A stretch of 64,000 nt of DNA from Olsenella profusa (GTDB taxonomy: Bacteria > Actinomycetota > Coriobacteriia > Coriobacteriales > Atopobiaceae). Each line of letters starts with the position of its first letter. Within the stretch, counting starts at the first letter, position 1. The stretch is taken from NCBI RefSeq assembly GCF_016900315.1, contig NZ_JACSNQ010000001.1, positions 186,001 through 250,000 on the forward strand, written 5' to 3'. The notes beneath the pieces are model-generated. The model was not told the DNA's origin, ran no database searches, and saw only the letters and a program-made list of their open reading frames with translations. This document shows, one piece after another, positions 8,386-19,056 of the stretch. Made by a program: the position numbers and the translations under genes.

Positions 8386-9294
8386 ATGAGCCAATCCGTG
8401 CTGACGTTCCAGGACATGATCTTCGAGCTGGAGCGCTACTGGGCCGCTCAGGGCTGCACCGTCATGCAGCCCTACGACTCCGAGGTCGGCGCCGGCACCT
8501 TCCACACCGCGACGACCCTGCGGTCGCTCGGCCCCGACGCCTGGCGCACCTGCTATCCGCAGCCGTGCCGCCGCCCGGCCGACGGTCGCTACGGCGAGAA
8601 CCCCAACCGCCTGCAGCACTACTACCAGTTCCAGGTGCTGCTCAAGCCGTCGCCGGCCGACTCGCAGGACCTCTACCTGGGGTCGCTTGCGGCCATCGGG
8701 CTCGACCCCATGGAGCACGACGTCCGCTTCGTCGAGGACGACTGGGAGAGCCCCACGCTCGGCGCCTGGGGGCTTGGCTGGGAGGTGTGGCTGAACGGCA
8801 TGGAGGTCACGCAGTTCACCTACTTCCAGCAGGTGGGCGGCATCGAGGTCGACCCGGTCCCGGTGGAGATCACCTATGGCCTGGAGCGCATCGCGATGTA
8901 CATCCAGGGCGTCGACTCCGTCTACGACCTCGTCTGGAGCTACCTGCCCGACGGCAGCCCCATGACCTACGGCGACGTCTTCCTCGAGAACGAGCGCGAG
9001 TTCTCCGCCTACAACTTCGAGGTCGCCAACGTGGAGATGATGCGGGAAAAGTTCGACGACTACGAGCGCGAGTGCCACTCGTGCCTCGAGGCGCGCCTGC
9101 CGCTGCCGGCCTATGACTGCGTGATGAAGTGCAGCCACGCCTTCAACCTGCTCGACGCTCGCGGGGCCCTCTCCGCCGTCGAGCGCGCCAACTACATCCT
9201 GCGCGTCCGCGCCGTCGCCAAGGCGTGCTGTGAGGCCTACCTCGCAGAGGTTGCCGCCGCGGGCGAGAAGACCAAGAAGGGGGAGGTGGCCTAG
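8386..9294 (+). CDS. glyQ: Glycyl-tRNA synthetase alpha subunit
   Basis: Catalytic subunit of the bacterial alpha2beta2 glycyl-tRNA synthetase, which charges tRNA-Gly. The start [18 protein letters not shown] and the later [20 protein letters not shown] are family signatures. The 302-residue length is normal. The last dozen residues (GEKTKKGE) are variable. No T-box leader is seen; only 27 bases separate it from lepB. It directly abuts glyS. Confidence 0.97.
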   Translation: MSQSVLTFQDMIFELERYWAAQGCTVMQPYDSEVGAGTFHTATTLRSLGPDAWRTCYPQPCRRPADGRYGENPNRLQHYYQFQVLLKPSPADSQDLYLGSLAAIGLDPMEHDVRFVEDDWESPTLGAWGLGWEVWLNGMEVTQFTYFQQVGGIEVDPVPVEITYGLERIAMYIQGVDSVYDLVWSYLPDGSPMTYGDVFLENEREFSAYNFEVANVEMMREKFDDYERECHSCLEARLPLPAYDCVMKCSHAFNLLDARGALSAVERANYILRVRAVAKACCEAYLAEVAAAGEKTKKGEVA

Positions 9295-11394
9295 ATGGCC
9301 GAGACCCGTGACTTCCTGCTGGAGATCGGCTGCGAGGAGATGCCCTCGGCGCCGCTCATGAACGCCGTCAAGCAGCTCGGCCCCCTGGTGACGCGCGGCC
9401 TCGACGAGGCGGGGCTCTCCTACGGCGCCGCGCGCGTGATCTCCACCCCGCGCCGTCTCGCCGTTATCGTCGAGGGCGTGGCCTGCCAGACCGAGGAGAT
9501 CCACGAGGTGCGTCGCGGCCCGGCCGCGCAGATCGCCTTCGACGAGTCCGGCGCGCCGACCAAGGCGGCCGAGGGCTTCGCCCGCAAGTTCGGCGCGACG
9601 GCCGCCGACCTCGTGCGTCGCGTCGACGACGACGGGCGCGAGTACGTCTTCGCCGAGCGCAACGTCCCCTCCGCCCCCGCGATGCCGATCCTCTCTGCGC
9701 TCTGCGAGCGCGTGATCGGCTCCCTCGAGTGGCCGAACTACCGCAGCCAGCGCTGGGGCTCCGAGCACCAGACCTTCGTCCGCCCGATCCGCTGGATCTG
9801 CGCCCTGCTCGGCAGCGAGGTCGTGCCCGTGCGCTACGCCGACGTCACGAGCGGCAACACCACCCGCGGCCACCGCGTCCTGGGGCCGGGCGAGCACGTC
9901 GTCGCCGAGCCGGCCGCCTACGAGTCGGTCCTGGAGTCCGCCGGCGTGCTCTCCGAGGAGCGCCGCCGCACCGCCATCGCCGAGGGCATCGCCGCCGTGG
10001 AGGCGGCGCGCGGCGGGGCGCACGTCGACACGCCGAGGAAGGTCCTCGACGAGGTCGTGAACCTCTGCGAGTGGCCGACGGTGCTCGTGGGCACCTTCGA
10101 CGAGGAGTTCCTCGAGGTCCCGCACGAGATCATCTGCGAGTCGATGCTCTCCAACCAGCGCTACTTCCCGATCTACGACGCGGACGGCAACCTCACGCGC
10201 GAGTTCGTGGTCGTCTCCAACACGCGCCCGAGGAACAGCGCCCGCGTCATCGACGGCAACGAGCGCGTGGTGCGCGCCCGCCTCGACGACGCCAAGTTCT
10301 TCTACGAGGAGGACCTCAAGCGCCCGCTCGAGGACTACCTGCCGCGCCTCGGCGAGGTCACCTTCCAGGAGAAGCTCGGCACGATGCTCCAGAAGGCCGA
10401 GCGCATGGAGCGCCTCGCGCCCGAGGTGTCGCGCCGCTCCCTGGCGCTTGACGACGAGCACGTGGCCATGGCCGGCCGCGCGGCGCGCCTCGCCAAGGCC
10501 GACCTCGTCACCCAGGCCGTCGTGGAGTTCACGAGCCAGCAGGGCGTCATGGGCGGCTACTACGCGGCGGCGGCCGGCGAGCCCGCCGAGGTCTGCGAGG
10601 CCATTCGCGACCAGTACCGCCCGCGCTTCGCCGGCGACGACGCCCCGTCCGGCCCCGTCGGCGTGGCAGTGGCCGTCTCCGACAAGCTCGACACCATCTG
10701 TGGCATGTTCGCGATCGACCAGCCGCCGACCGGCTCCTCCGACCCCTTCGCCGTCCGCCGCAGCGCCATCGGCGTCATCGCCATGCTGCGCCACGCCCCC
10801 GCCGACGCGCTCGACGAGCTCGTCTCCGCCTCGCTCGACGCCTATGCGGCCCAGGGTCTCTCCTTCGACCGCGAGAAGACCGTCGAGGGCGTGCGCGCCT
10901 TCTTCCTGGGCCGCCTCGGCTCCATCGCCCGCGACGAGGGCGTCTCGCCCGACACCGTCGAGGCCGTGAGCTCCGTCGGCGTCATCGATCCCGCCGAGTT
11001 TCTCGCCCGCGCCCACGCCCTCGAGGACGCGCGCCGCGAGGACCGCTCGACCTTCGAGGACCTCGCCCAGGCCTACGCCCGTGCCGCCCACCTGGCCGAC
11101 GCCTCCCTCGGCACCGCGGTCGACGAGGCCCCGCTCGGCGAGGCCGAGCGCGCGCTGCTCGCCGCCTGCGACGCCGGCTCCCGCCGGGTGTCCGAGGCGC
11201 TCGACGCGCGCGACTTCCCGGGCGCCCTCTCCGCCCTTGCCGAACTGAAGGGGCCCATCGACCGATTCTTCGACGACGTCCTTGTCATGGACGAGGATAC
11301 TGCGGTAAGGGAGAACCGCCTCAGGCTACTCAACCGCTTCGTTGAAGTCTTCGTGGGAGTTGCCGACATCGGCGCGCTCTCTCGCAAGAAGTAA
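9295..11394 (+). CDS. glyS: Glycyl-tRNA synthetase beta subunit
   Basis: tRNA-recognition subunit of glycyl-tRNA synthetase. It begins FLLEIGCEEMPSAPL, the standard start of the family, and has 699 residues. STPRRLAVIVEG, FVRPIRWICALL and the HD-like part around AGRAARLAKADLVTQ are recognisable, and the C-terminal anticodon-binding region ends FFDDVLVMDED. The ATG immediately follows the glyQ stop. Confidence 0.97.
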   Translation: MAETRDFLLEIGCEEMPSAPLMNAVKQLGPLVTRGLDEAGLSYGAARVISTPRRLAVIVEGVACQTEEIHEVRRGPAAQIAFDESGAPTKAAEGFARKFGATAADLVRRVDDDGREYVFAERNVPSAPAMPILSALCERVIGSLEWPNYRSQRWGSEHQTFVRPIRWICALLGSEVVPVRYADVTSGNTTRGHRVLGPGEHVVAEPAAYESVLESAGVLSEERRRTAIAEGIAAVEAARGGAHVDTPRKVLDEVVNLCEWPTVLVGTFDEEFLEVPHEIICESMLSNQRYFPIYDADGNLTREFVVVSNTRPRNSARVIDGNERVVRARLDDAKFFYEEDLKRPLEDYLPRLGEVTFQEKLGTMLQKAERMERLAPEVSRRSLALDDEHVAMAGRAARLAKADLVTQAVVEFTSQQGVMGGYYAAAAGEPAEVCEAIRDQYRPRFAGDDAPSGPVGVAVAVSDKLDTICGMFAIDQPPTGSSDPFAVRRSAIGVIAMLRHAPADALDELVSASLDAYAAQGLSFDREKTVEGVRAFFLGRLGSIARDEGVSPDTVEAVSSVGVIDPAEFLARAHALEDARREDRSTFEDLAQAYARAAHLADASLGTAVDEAPLGEAERALLAACDAGSRRVSEALDARDFPGALSALAELKGPIDRFFDDVLVMDEDTAVRENRLRLLNRFVEVFVGVADIGALSRKK

Positions 11395-11456
11395 GCTAGG
11401 GTGGAGCGGGGCCCCGGCCCCAGAAATTCGCCAGAAGAGGTACAGGAGGACTCGCT

Positions 11457-11858
11457 ATGGCCAAGCTCGATCTTGATGACGACGTCTTCGGACAGGTCGT
11501 CCCTCTCATCTACGTGCTTTCCGACGCGCGCGGCGAAACCGCCAACACCGTGGTGATGGCCGCGGCGGCGCAGTTCGGTGACGGCTCCGTGGAGATCAAG
11601 CGCCTCTCCAACGTGAAGGACGTTGAGACCGTGCGCGACTACTTTGACGAGAACTTCGACCCGGACCGCCCGAGCGCCGTGTTCCACACCTTCGCAAACG
11701 GCATCCTGCGGCGGGAGATTCGCCGCGAGCTCGACCGCCGCGGCATCCCCTCCATCGACCTTCTCGGCCCGGCCGTGACGGTCATCTCCACGCTCACCGG
11801 CGAGGAGCCCACGCGCGCGATCGGCGCGGTCTATAAGGAGGATGCGTCTGCCCAGTAA
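11457..11858 (+). CDS. Half-length PPDK regulatory protein-like (N-terminal domain only)
   Basis: The 133 residues match the N-terminal half of the pyruvate phosphate dikinase regulatory family (DUF299; YqfL/PpsR): LIYVLSDARGETANTVVMAA, then SIDLLGPAVTVISTLTGE. Full members have about 270 residues and a C-terminal half with a P-loop (GxSRTxKTP) for the kinase/pyrophosphorylase reaction. That half is absent. An AGGAGGA site precedes the ATG, the reading frame is intact, and a terminator follows within about 30 bases, so this is not a sequencing break inside a longer gene. It lies just upstream of ppdK. A binding or sensing role without phosphotransfer is inferred. Confidence 0.75.
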   Translation: MAKLDLDDDVFGQVVPLIYVLSDARGETANTVVMAAAAQFGDGSVEIKRLSNVKDVETVRDYFDENFDPDRPSAVFHTFANGILRREIRRELDRRGIPSIDLLGPAVTVISTLTGEEPTRAIGAVYKEDASAQ

Positions 11859-11886
11859 GGGCCAAATCACATCACATGGTACTACC

Positions 11887-11925
11887 AGTGGGGTCGGGCG
11901 TGCGTGCTCGGCCCCACTATTTTTT
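11887..11925 (+). terminator. Rho-independent terminator
   Basis: Outer stem AGTGGGG (11887-11893) with CCCCACT (11912-11918), extended inward with mismatches, followed by TTTTTT at 11920-11925. It separates the DUF299-like gene from ppdK. Confidence 0.7.
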
Positions 11926-11973
11926 GCCGCTCACCGCTTACCTAGCCACTCTGACCGAATAGCCGAAAGTTCC

Positions 11974-12001
11974 TTGTCCGCGTGCGCGTCGTTGCTACCA
12001 T
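11974..12001 (+). promoter_or_regulatory. Candidate ppdK promoter
   Basis: TTGTCC (11974-11979), 16 bases, then TACCAT (11996-12001) with a TGC just before it, an extended -10. It lies after the upstream terminator and about 97 bases before the ppdK start. Confidence 0.4.
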
Positions 12002-12097
12002 GACCTGAGTGCGCGCGAGCCCAACGCCTTGCGCGCACGGCCTTGTAGGGGCGCGCCCGCGCGGCGCGCCAGGAACTCAAGAAAGCAAGGGGAGAAC

Positions 12098-14857
<2,760 letters not shown>

Positions 14858-14883
14858 CAAGCCCGCTTCAGGAGCTCTATAAC

Positions 14884-14918
14884 GGGGGAGGGGACCTGGT
14901 CCCTTCCCCCTCTTTTTT
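14884..14918 (+). terminator. Rho-independent terminator after ppdK
   Basis: A 13-base stem, GGGGGAGGGGACC (14884-14896) with GGTCCCTTCCCCC (14898-14910), one mismatch, followed by a run of six T. Confidence 0.85.
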
Positions 14919-14943
14919 CGCTCAGGACGTCAGGGGAGGCACC

Positions 14944-15984
14944 ATGAGGGTACGAGGCCGCGAGGACCAGGAGCGCTCCGAGCGCGAGCGCCTGTCGGAG
15001 GACGCCGCCTTTGCGGACGCCTCGCTCGGGAGGCTCCGCCCGGAGGAGCCAGACCCGCTCAGGACCTGCTACCAGTGCGACCGCGACCGGATCCTGCACT
15101 CCAAGAGCTTCAGGAGGCTCGCCCACAAGACGCAGGTCTTTCTCGCCCCCGAGGGCGACCACTACCGGACCCGCCTCATCCACACGCTGGAGGTGGCGCA
15201 GGTCGCGCGCTCCATCGCCCGCCCGCTCGGCCTGAACGAGGACCTCACCGAGGCAGTGGCCCTCGGCCACGACCTCGGGCACACCCCCTTCGGCCACGTC
15301 GGCGAGCGGGCGCTCAGCCACGCGCTCGCGCGCTACCGCGGGCTCGACCCTGAGGCGCCCGGCTCTGCGCGGCTCTTCGCCCACAACGAGCAGGGCGCGC
15401 GGATCGTGGAGCTCCTCGAGCGCGACGGCGCCGGGCTCAACCTCACCCGCGAGGTCGTCGACGGCATCCGCTGCCACACCGGAGGCAGGCGCGCGGCCAC
15501 GCTCGAGGGGCGCGTGGTGGCCCTGGCCGACCGCATCGCCTACGTCTGCCATGACATCGACGACGCCAAGCGTGCGGGCCTGCTCATGGAGTCGGACCTT
15601 CCCGCCGGTCCGCGGGAGACCCTTGGCACGGGCTCCTCGGAGCGCATCGAGACGATGGTCCACGACGTGGTGACGAGAAGCGCCCAGACCGGCGACGTCG
15701 CCATGTCCGAGCCCGTCTGGGACGCCATGATGTCGCTCAGGCACTTCCTCTTCGAGAACCTCTACTCGCGCGGTGACGCCAAGTGGGAGGAGCCGAAGGC
15801 CTACGCGATGCTCGAGGACCTCTTCGACCACTTCGTCACCCACCTCGACGAGGTCCCCGGGGAGTACCGCGTCCACGACGACGCCCCTGACGTCCAGGTG
15901 GCCGACTTCGTCTCCGGCATGACCGACCGATACGCCATCAGGCTCTACGAGGAGCTGAAGATTCCGCAGTCATGGCGCCGCTAG
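14944..15984 (+). CDS. dgt: Deoxyguanosinetriphosphate triphosphohydrolase-like protein
   Basis: HD-domain enzyme that cleaves dNTPs to deoxynucleoside and triphosphate. Metal ligands are seen in YRTRLIHTLEVAQVAR (His), ALGHDLGHTPFGH (His-Asp) and ALADRIAYVCHDIDD (Asp). The 346-residue length fits the shorter bacterial dNTPase-like group, not the 500-residue E. coli Dgt. It is a stand-alone gene after the ppdK terminator. Substrate preference is not deducible. Confidence 0.88.
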   Translation: MRVRGREDQERSERERLSEDAAFADASLGRLRPEEPDPLRTCYQCDRDRILHSKSFRRLAHKTQVFLAPEGDHYRTRLIHTLEVAQVARSIARPLGLNEDLTEAVALGHDLGHTPFGHVGERALSHALARYRGLDPEAPGSARLFAHNEQGARIVELLERDGAGLNLTREVVDGIRCHTGGRRAATLEGRVVALADRIAYVCHDIDDAKRAGLLMESDLPAGPRETLGTGSSERIETMVHDVVTRSAQTGDVAMSEPVWDAMMSLRHFLFENLYSRGDAKWEEPKAYAMLEDLFDHFVTHLDEVPGEYRVHDDAPDVQVADFVSGMTDRYAIRLYEELKIPQSWRR

Positions 15985-16040
15985 CGCCGCGCCCACGCGG
16001 GGTCGGGTATCATGTTCCGGTCGACGGGAAGGGGGACACT

Positions 16041-16991
16041 ATGGCAAGGCGTGGCGGCGGCTGTCTGACCGCCGTGGCAATCGTTCTGGGCATCGCCCTC
16101 GTGGCGCTGGGCGCGGGCCTCGTCTGGCTCGTCAGCTCGTCCGACTCGGGCACGCCCCCTGCCGTCGAGAGGGACGACCAGCTCGTTCCCCGGGCGTTCC
16201 AGGACTACAGCTGGGACGAGCTCTCCCAGGTCGCCGACCTCGTGGCGGCCGCCCCCTCCGACGAGGAGGGCGCCTCCGTTGCCGCCACCTACAACGTCTC
16301 CGTGGGCTCCGCGCGCACCTTCGAGCTCGACGACGGGTCCGTGACCCGGCTCACCGTCGTGGGAATCCGGCACGACGACCGCGCGGACGGCTCTGGAAAG
16401 GCCGGCCTCACGCTCATGACCTCGCCGATCGCGGAGCGCCCGATGAACTCCTCGGGCACCAGCGACGGCGGCTGGGGCTCCTCGGAGCTGCGCTCCTGGC
16501 TCGCCACGGACGGCCTCGACCTGCTGCCCGACGAGCTTGCCGCGGCCCTCGTCCCCGTGAGCAAGCTGACCAACAACGTCGGCGTGACCTCCGACCCCGC
16601 CTCGGTGAGCGCCACCGAGGACGCGCTCTGGCTGTTCTCCGCAGCCGAGGTGTGCGGGCCCATAGACTGGTTTGCGAGCGAGTACGGGACCGAGCCCAAC
16701 GCCTACACCGGCTACATCGACTTCGCCCCCTACGACGCGCTCCTAAGCGCAGAGGGCACCCAGTACGAGTACTTCTCGGCGGCGGGAGTCACCGGCTCCT
16801 CCGACCCCTCGCACGTGCTCCAGCAGGCCCTTGCCGGGCAGGACGTCGCCTGGTGGTACCGCAGCGCCTACCCGTTCACCTACACCGGCGACGACGCCAC
16901 CTACTTCTACCAGGTCATGGCGACGGGCTTCCCGGGCACGACGGGGCTCGCCTCCCAGGACGCCGGGGTGGTCGCGGGCCTCTGCCTCTAG
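16041..16991 (+). CDS. Membrane-anchored DUF6273-like protein
   Basis: The 316-residue protein has a charged start, one hydrophobic segment at about residues 8-32 (a signal anchor; no lipobox) and a large extracytoplasmic part. The motif WGSSELRSWL followed by LPDEL and later TNN resembles the DUF6273 domain found in surface proteins of Gram-positive gut bacteria. The start at 16041 has GGGAAGGGGG upstream. No catalytic residues are recognisable, and the function is unknown. It is flanked by dgt and, after a new promoter, rplS. Confidence 0.65.
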   Translation: MARRGGGCLTAVAIVLGIALVALGAGLVWLVSSSDSGTPPAVERDDQLVPRAFQDYSWDELSQVADLVAAAPSDEEGASVAATYNVSVGSARTFELDDGSVTRLTVVGIRHDDRADGSGKAGLTLMTSPIAERPMNSSGTSDGGWGSSELRSWLATDGLDLLPDELAAALVPVSKLTNNVGVTSDPASVSATEDALWLFSAAEVCGPIDWFASEYGTEPNAYTGYIDFAPYDALLSAEGTQYEYFSAAGVTGSSDPSHVLQQALAGQDVAWWYRSAYPFTYTGDDATYFYQVMATGFPGTTGLASQDAGVVAGLCL

Positions 16992-17046
16992 GGCCGGTCC
17001 CGGGGCCGGGGCACTTCTCGCATATTTTGTGTGGAGGGACGCGCCC

Positions 17047-17075
17047 TTGCCCAAGACAGGGGCGTGTCCTATAAT
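17047..17075 (+). promoter_or_regulatory. rplS promoter, near consensus
   Basis: TTGCCC (17047-17052), a 17-base spacer and a perfect TATAAT (17070-17075), about 70 bases before rplS. This is the most consensus-like promoter in the window. Confidence 0.8.
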
Positions 17076-17144
17076 CAACCGCTGTGTGTAAGCCTATGTG
17101 TCGTTCGCGGGAGCGTCGGCACCTCTAGAGACAAGGAAAGAAGC

Positions 17145-17489
17145 ATGGACTACATCCGCGCCATCGAGCGTCAGCAGATCCGCGAGGACATCCCCGAGGT
17201 CAAGGTTGGCGACCACGTCAAGGTTCACTATCGCATCGTCGAGGGCGAGCGCACCCGCGAGCAGGTCTTCGAGGGTGACGTCATCCGTATGAGCGGTGCG
17301 GGCGCCCGTGAGACCTTCACCGTCCGCAAGATCAGCTTCTCCGTGGGCGTCGAGCGCACCTTCCCGCTGCACAGCCCCAAGATCGCCAAGCTCGAGGTCG
17401 TCCGTCACGGTGACGTCCGTCGCGCCAAGCTCTACTACCTGCGCGACCGCGTGGGCAAGGCGGCCCGCATCCGCGAGAAGCGCGACTAG
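17145..17489 (+). CDS. rplS: 50S ribosomal protein bL19
   Basis: Large-subunit ribosomal protein at the 30S-50S interface. The 114 residues include [34 protein letters not shown] and the C-terminal [15 protein letters not shown], all typical. The start at 17145 follows AAGGAAAG. The frame is open further upstream but without a site. In many bacteria rplS follows trmD; here it has its own strong promoter and is followed by a terminator. Confidence 0.97.
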   Translation: MDYIRAIERQQIREDIPEVKVGDHVKVHYRIVEGERTREQVFEGDVIRMSGAGARETFTVRKISFSVGVERTFPLHSPKIAKLEVVRHGDVRRAKLYYLRDRVGKAARIREKRD

Positions 17490-17511
17490 CCCAGAGTCAT
17501 CCGCACGTTCG

Positions 17512-17540
17512 AGCCGCCCCCACGAGGGGCGGCTTTCTTT
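17512..17540 (+). terminator. Rho-independent terminator after rplS
   Basis: AGCCGCCCC (17512-17520), loop CACGA, GGGGCGGCT (17526-17534), then TTCTTT. A perfect 9-bp stem. Confidence 0.85.
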
Positions 17541-17558
17541 GTATCGGGAGGGATTGCC

Positions 17559-18350
17559 GTGCCCACAGAGGCCCCGCGCCCGGCGACCACGCGCGAGATC
17601 GTCGCCACGCTGACCGACGCCCCGCTCGACGAGGCCGAGCGACTCGTCGAGCGCTATGCGGAGGACCCGAGGAAGCAGGTCCAGCGCGCGGTGGGTGTGG
17701 CGCGCCGGCGCATCGAGCGCGAGCGGGCCGAGCGGGAGCGCGTGCTCGCGATGTACGCCCTGCAGCGTGAGCTCGGCGGCGACGGCGTGGTCGTGGGCGT
17801 GGACGAGGTTGGCCGCGGAGCCCTGGCCGGCCCGCTCACCGTGGCGGCCGTCTGCCTGCCCGACGAGCCCGTCATCTGGGGCGTCAACGACTCGAAGCAG
17901 CTCAGCCCCGCCCGCCGCGAGGTGCTCGCGGCACGGATCGCCGACGAGGCGGTGGCGGTGGGGCTCGCCCACGTCGAGCCCGCCTCCATCGACGCGCTCG
18001 GCATGGGGACGTGCCTGCGCCGCGCGATGGCGGACGCCGTGGCCGACACCGGGCTGAGCCCCGACTGCGTGCTCATCGACGGCAACCCCGTCCACGCGCA
18101 CCCCGCCGAGCGCTGCGTGGTGAAGGGCGACGCCCGGGTGGCCGCCATCGCCGCCGCCTCCATCGTGGCCAAGGTGACGCGAGACGCGCTCATGGTGGCC
18201 CTTGACGGCGAGTATCCGGGCTACCACCTCGCCGAGTCCAAGGGCTACGGCTCCGCCGAGCACATCCAGGCCATCAGGGAGCGCGGGATCACGCCGATCC
18301 ACCGGGCCTCCTTCTGTGGAAACTTCCTGGAGACGATGCGTCTCTTCTAG
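17559..18350 (+). CDS. rnhB: Ribonuclease HII
   Basis: Cleaves the RNA strand of RNA-DNA hybrids and excises single ribonucleotides. The family motif GVDEVGRGALAGP (DExGRG) lies near residue 85 and the later SIVAKVTRDALM carries further active-site residues. A roughly 75-residue helical N-terminal region precedes the catalytic domain, as in many Gram-positive RNases HII. The GTG start at 17559 has GGGAGGG upstream. It heads the run rnhB-yraN-comM-dprA. Confidence 0.95.
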   Translation: MPTEAPRPATTREIVATLTDAPLDEAERLVERYAEDPRKQVQRAVGVARRRIERERAERERVLAMYALQRELGGDGVVVGVDEVGRGALAGPLTVAAVCLPDEPVIWGVNDSKQLSPARREVLAARIADEAVAVGLAHVEPASIDALGMGTCLRRAMADAVADTGLSPDCVLIDGNPVHAHPAERCVVKGDARVAAIAAASIVAKVTRDALMVALDGEYPGYHLAESKGYGSAEHIQAIRERGITPIHRASFCGNFLETMRLF

Positions 18351-18483
18351 GCGGGGAGGGCCGGCGTCACCTCCCGCACGCCCGGCGGCCACCCCCTCGC
18401 ACGTCGCAGCACGTCCTGCCGCGAGCTCTGACGCGAAGATTGGCGCGCGTCTGCGGCAAGGCCCCCGCTCGGGGACTGTAAGA

Positions 18484-18520
18484 CCCGTCTGCCATGCTCC
18501 GAGAACCTTTTTCAGACGGG
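18484..18520 (+). promoter_or_regulatory. Inverted repeat overlapping the yraN ribosome-binding site
   Basis: CCCGTCTG (18484-18491) and CAGACGGG (18513-18520) form a perfect 8-bp stem with a 21-base loop. The right arm contains the GGG of the GGGAGG site used by yraN. If it folds in mRNA it would hide that site, so a translational brake is possible. The rest of the 178-base gap after rnhB shows nothing recognisable. Confidence 0.45.
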
Positions 18521-18528
18521 AGGCAGGC

Positions 18529-19056
18529 ATGCAGGACGAAGGGGAGCCCGGCGTCATCCGGGCATCTGTGGGAGAGGCGCGACGGGACGCGGGAGGCGCA
18601 GGCATCCCGCGGGCGGACGGCCTGACGCCGCCAGGCGAGACGGAGGCGGGAGCGGGCCGCTGCGGCGCACGGCCTCTCGCCGAGCTCTCAAGCGCAGAGC
18701 TCGGCGTGCGCGGGGAGCAGGCGGCCGCGCGCTACCTTGCCGCGCACGGCTGGGAGATTGTCGAGCGGAACTGGCGCTGCCCCCTCGGGGAGGTGGACAT
18801 CGTCGCGCACGACGCCGAAGGCGCCACCGTGCTCGTGGAGGTCAAGACGCGTCGCCAGGTCGAGGCCGGCGAGGTGACCCCCGAGGAGGCCGTGGACCGC
18901 AGGAAGCGCCGCCGCTACCGCGCGCTCGCGGCGGCCTATCTCTCCGAGCACCTCGACGTCTCCCTCATTCGCTTCGACGTCATCGCCCTCACCGTCCGCG
19001 AGGGCGGCTCGGCGCGCGTGCGCCACATCGTCAACGCGTTCGGAGGGGACGACTGA
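18529..19056 (+). CDS. yraN: YraN family protein (UPF0102, nuclease-fold)
   Basis: UPF0102 proteins have a restriction-endonuclease-like fold and usually lie beside rnhB and comM, as here; their exact role is unsettled. Motifs: LGVRGEQAAARYLAAHGW, then GEVDIVAHD and VLVEVKTR, the D-x(n)-ExK pattern. The protein has 175 residues against about 120 usual; the first 55 are a variable extension. Start chosen at 18529 because GGGAGG lies six bases upstream. The stop overlaps the comM start (TGATG). Confidence 0.88.
   Translation: MQDEGEPGVIRASVGEARRDAGGAGIPRADGLTPPGETEAGAGRCGARPLAELSSAELGVRGEQAAARYLAAHGWEIVERNWRCPLGEVDIVAHDAEGATVLVEVKTRRQVEAGEVTPEEAVDRRKRRRYRALAAAYLSEHLDVSLIRFDVIALTVREGGSARVRHIVNAFGGDD

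Noticed and set aside
7699-11091. Very long open frame on the minus strand opposite lepB-glyQ-glyS
   Set aside because: It mirrors conserved genes on the plus strand and its peptide is repetitive (Leu/Val/Gly/Asp/Arg-rich); a by-product of high GC.
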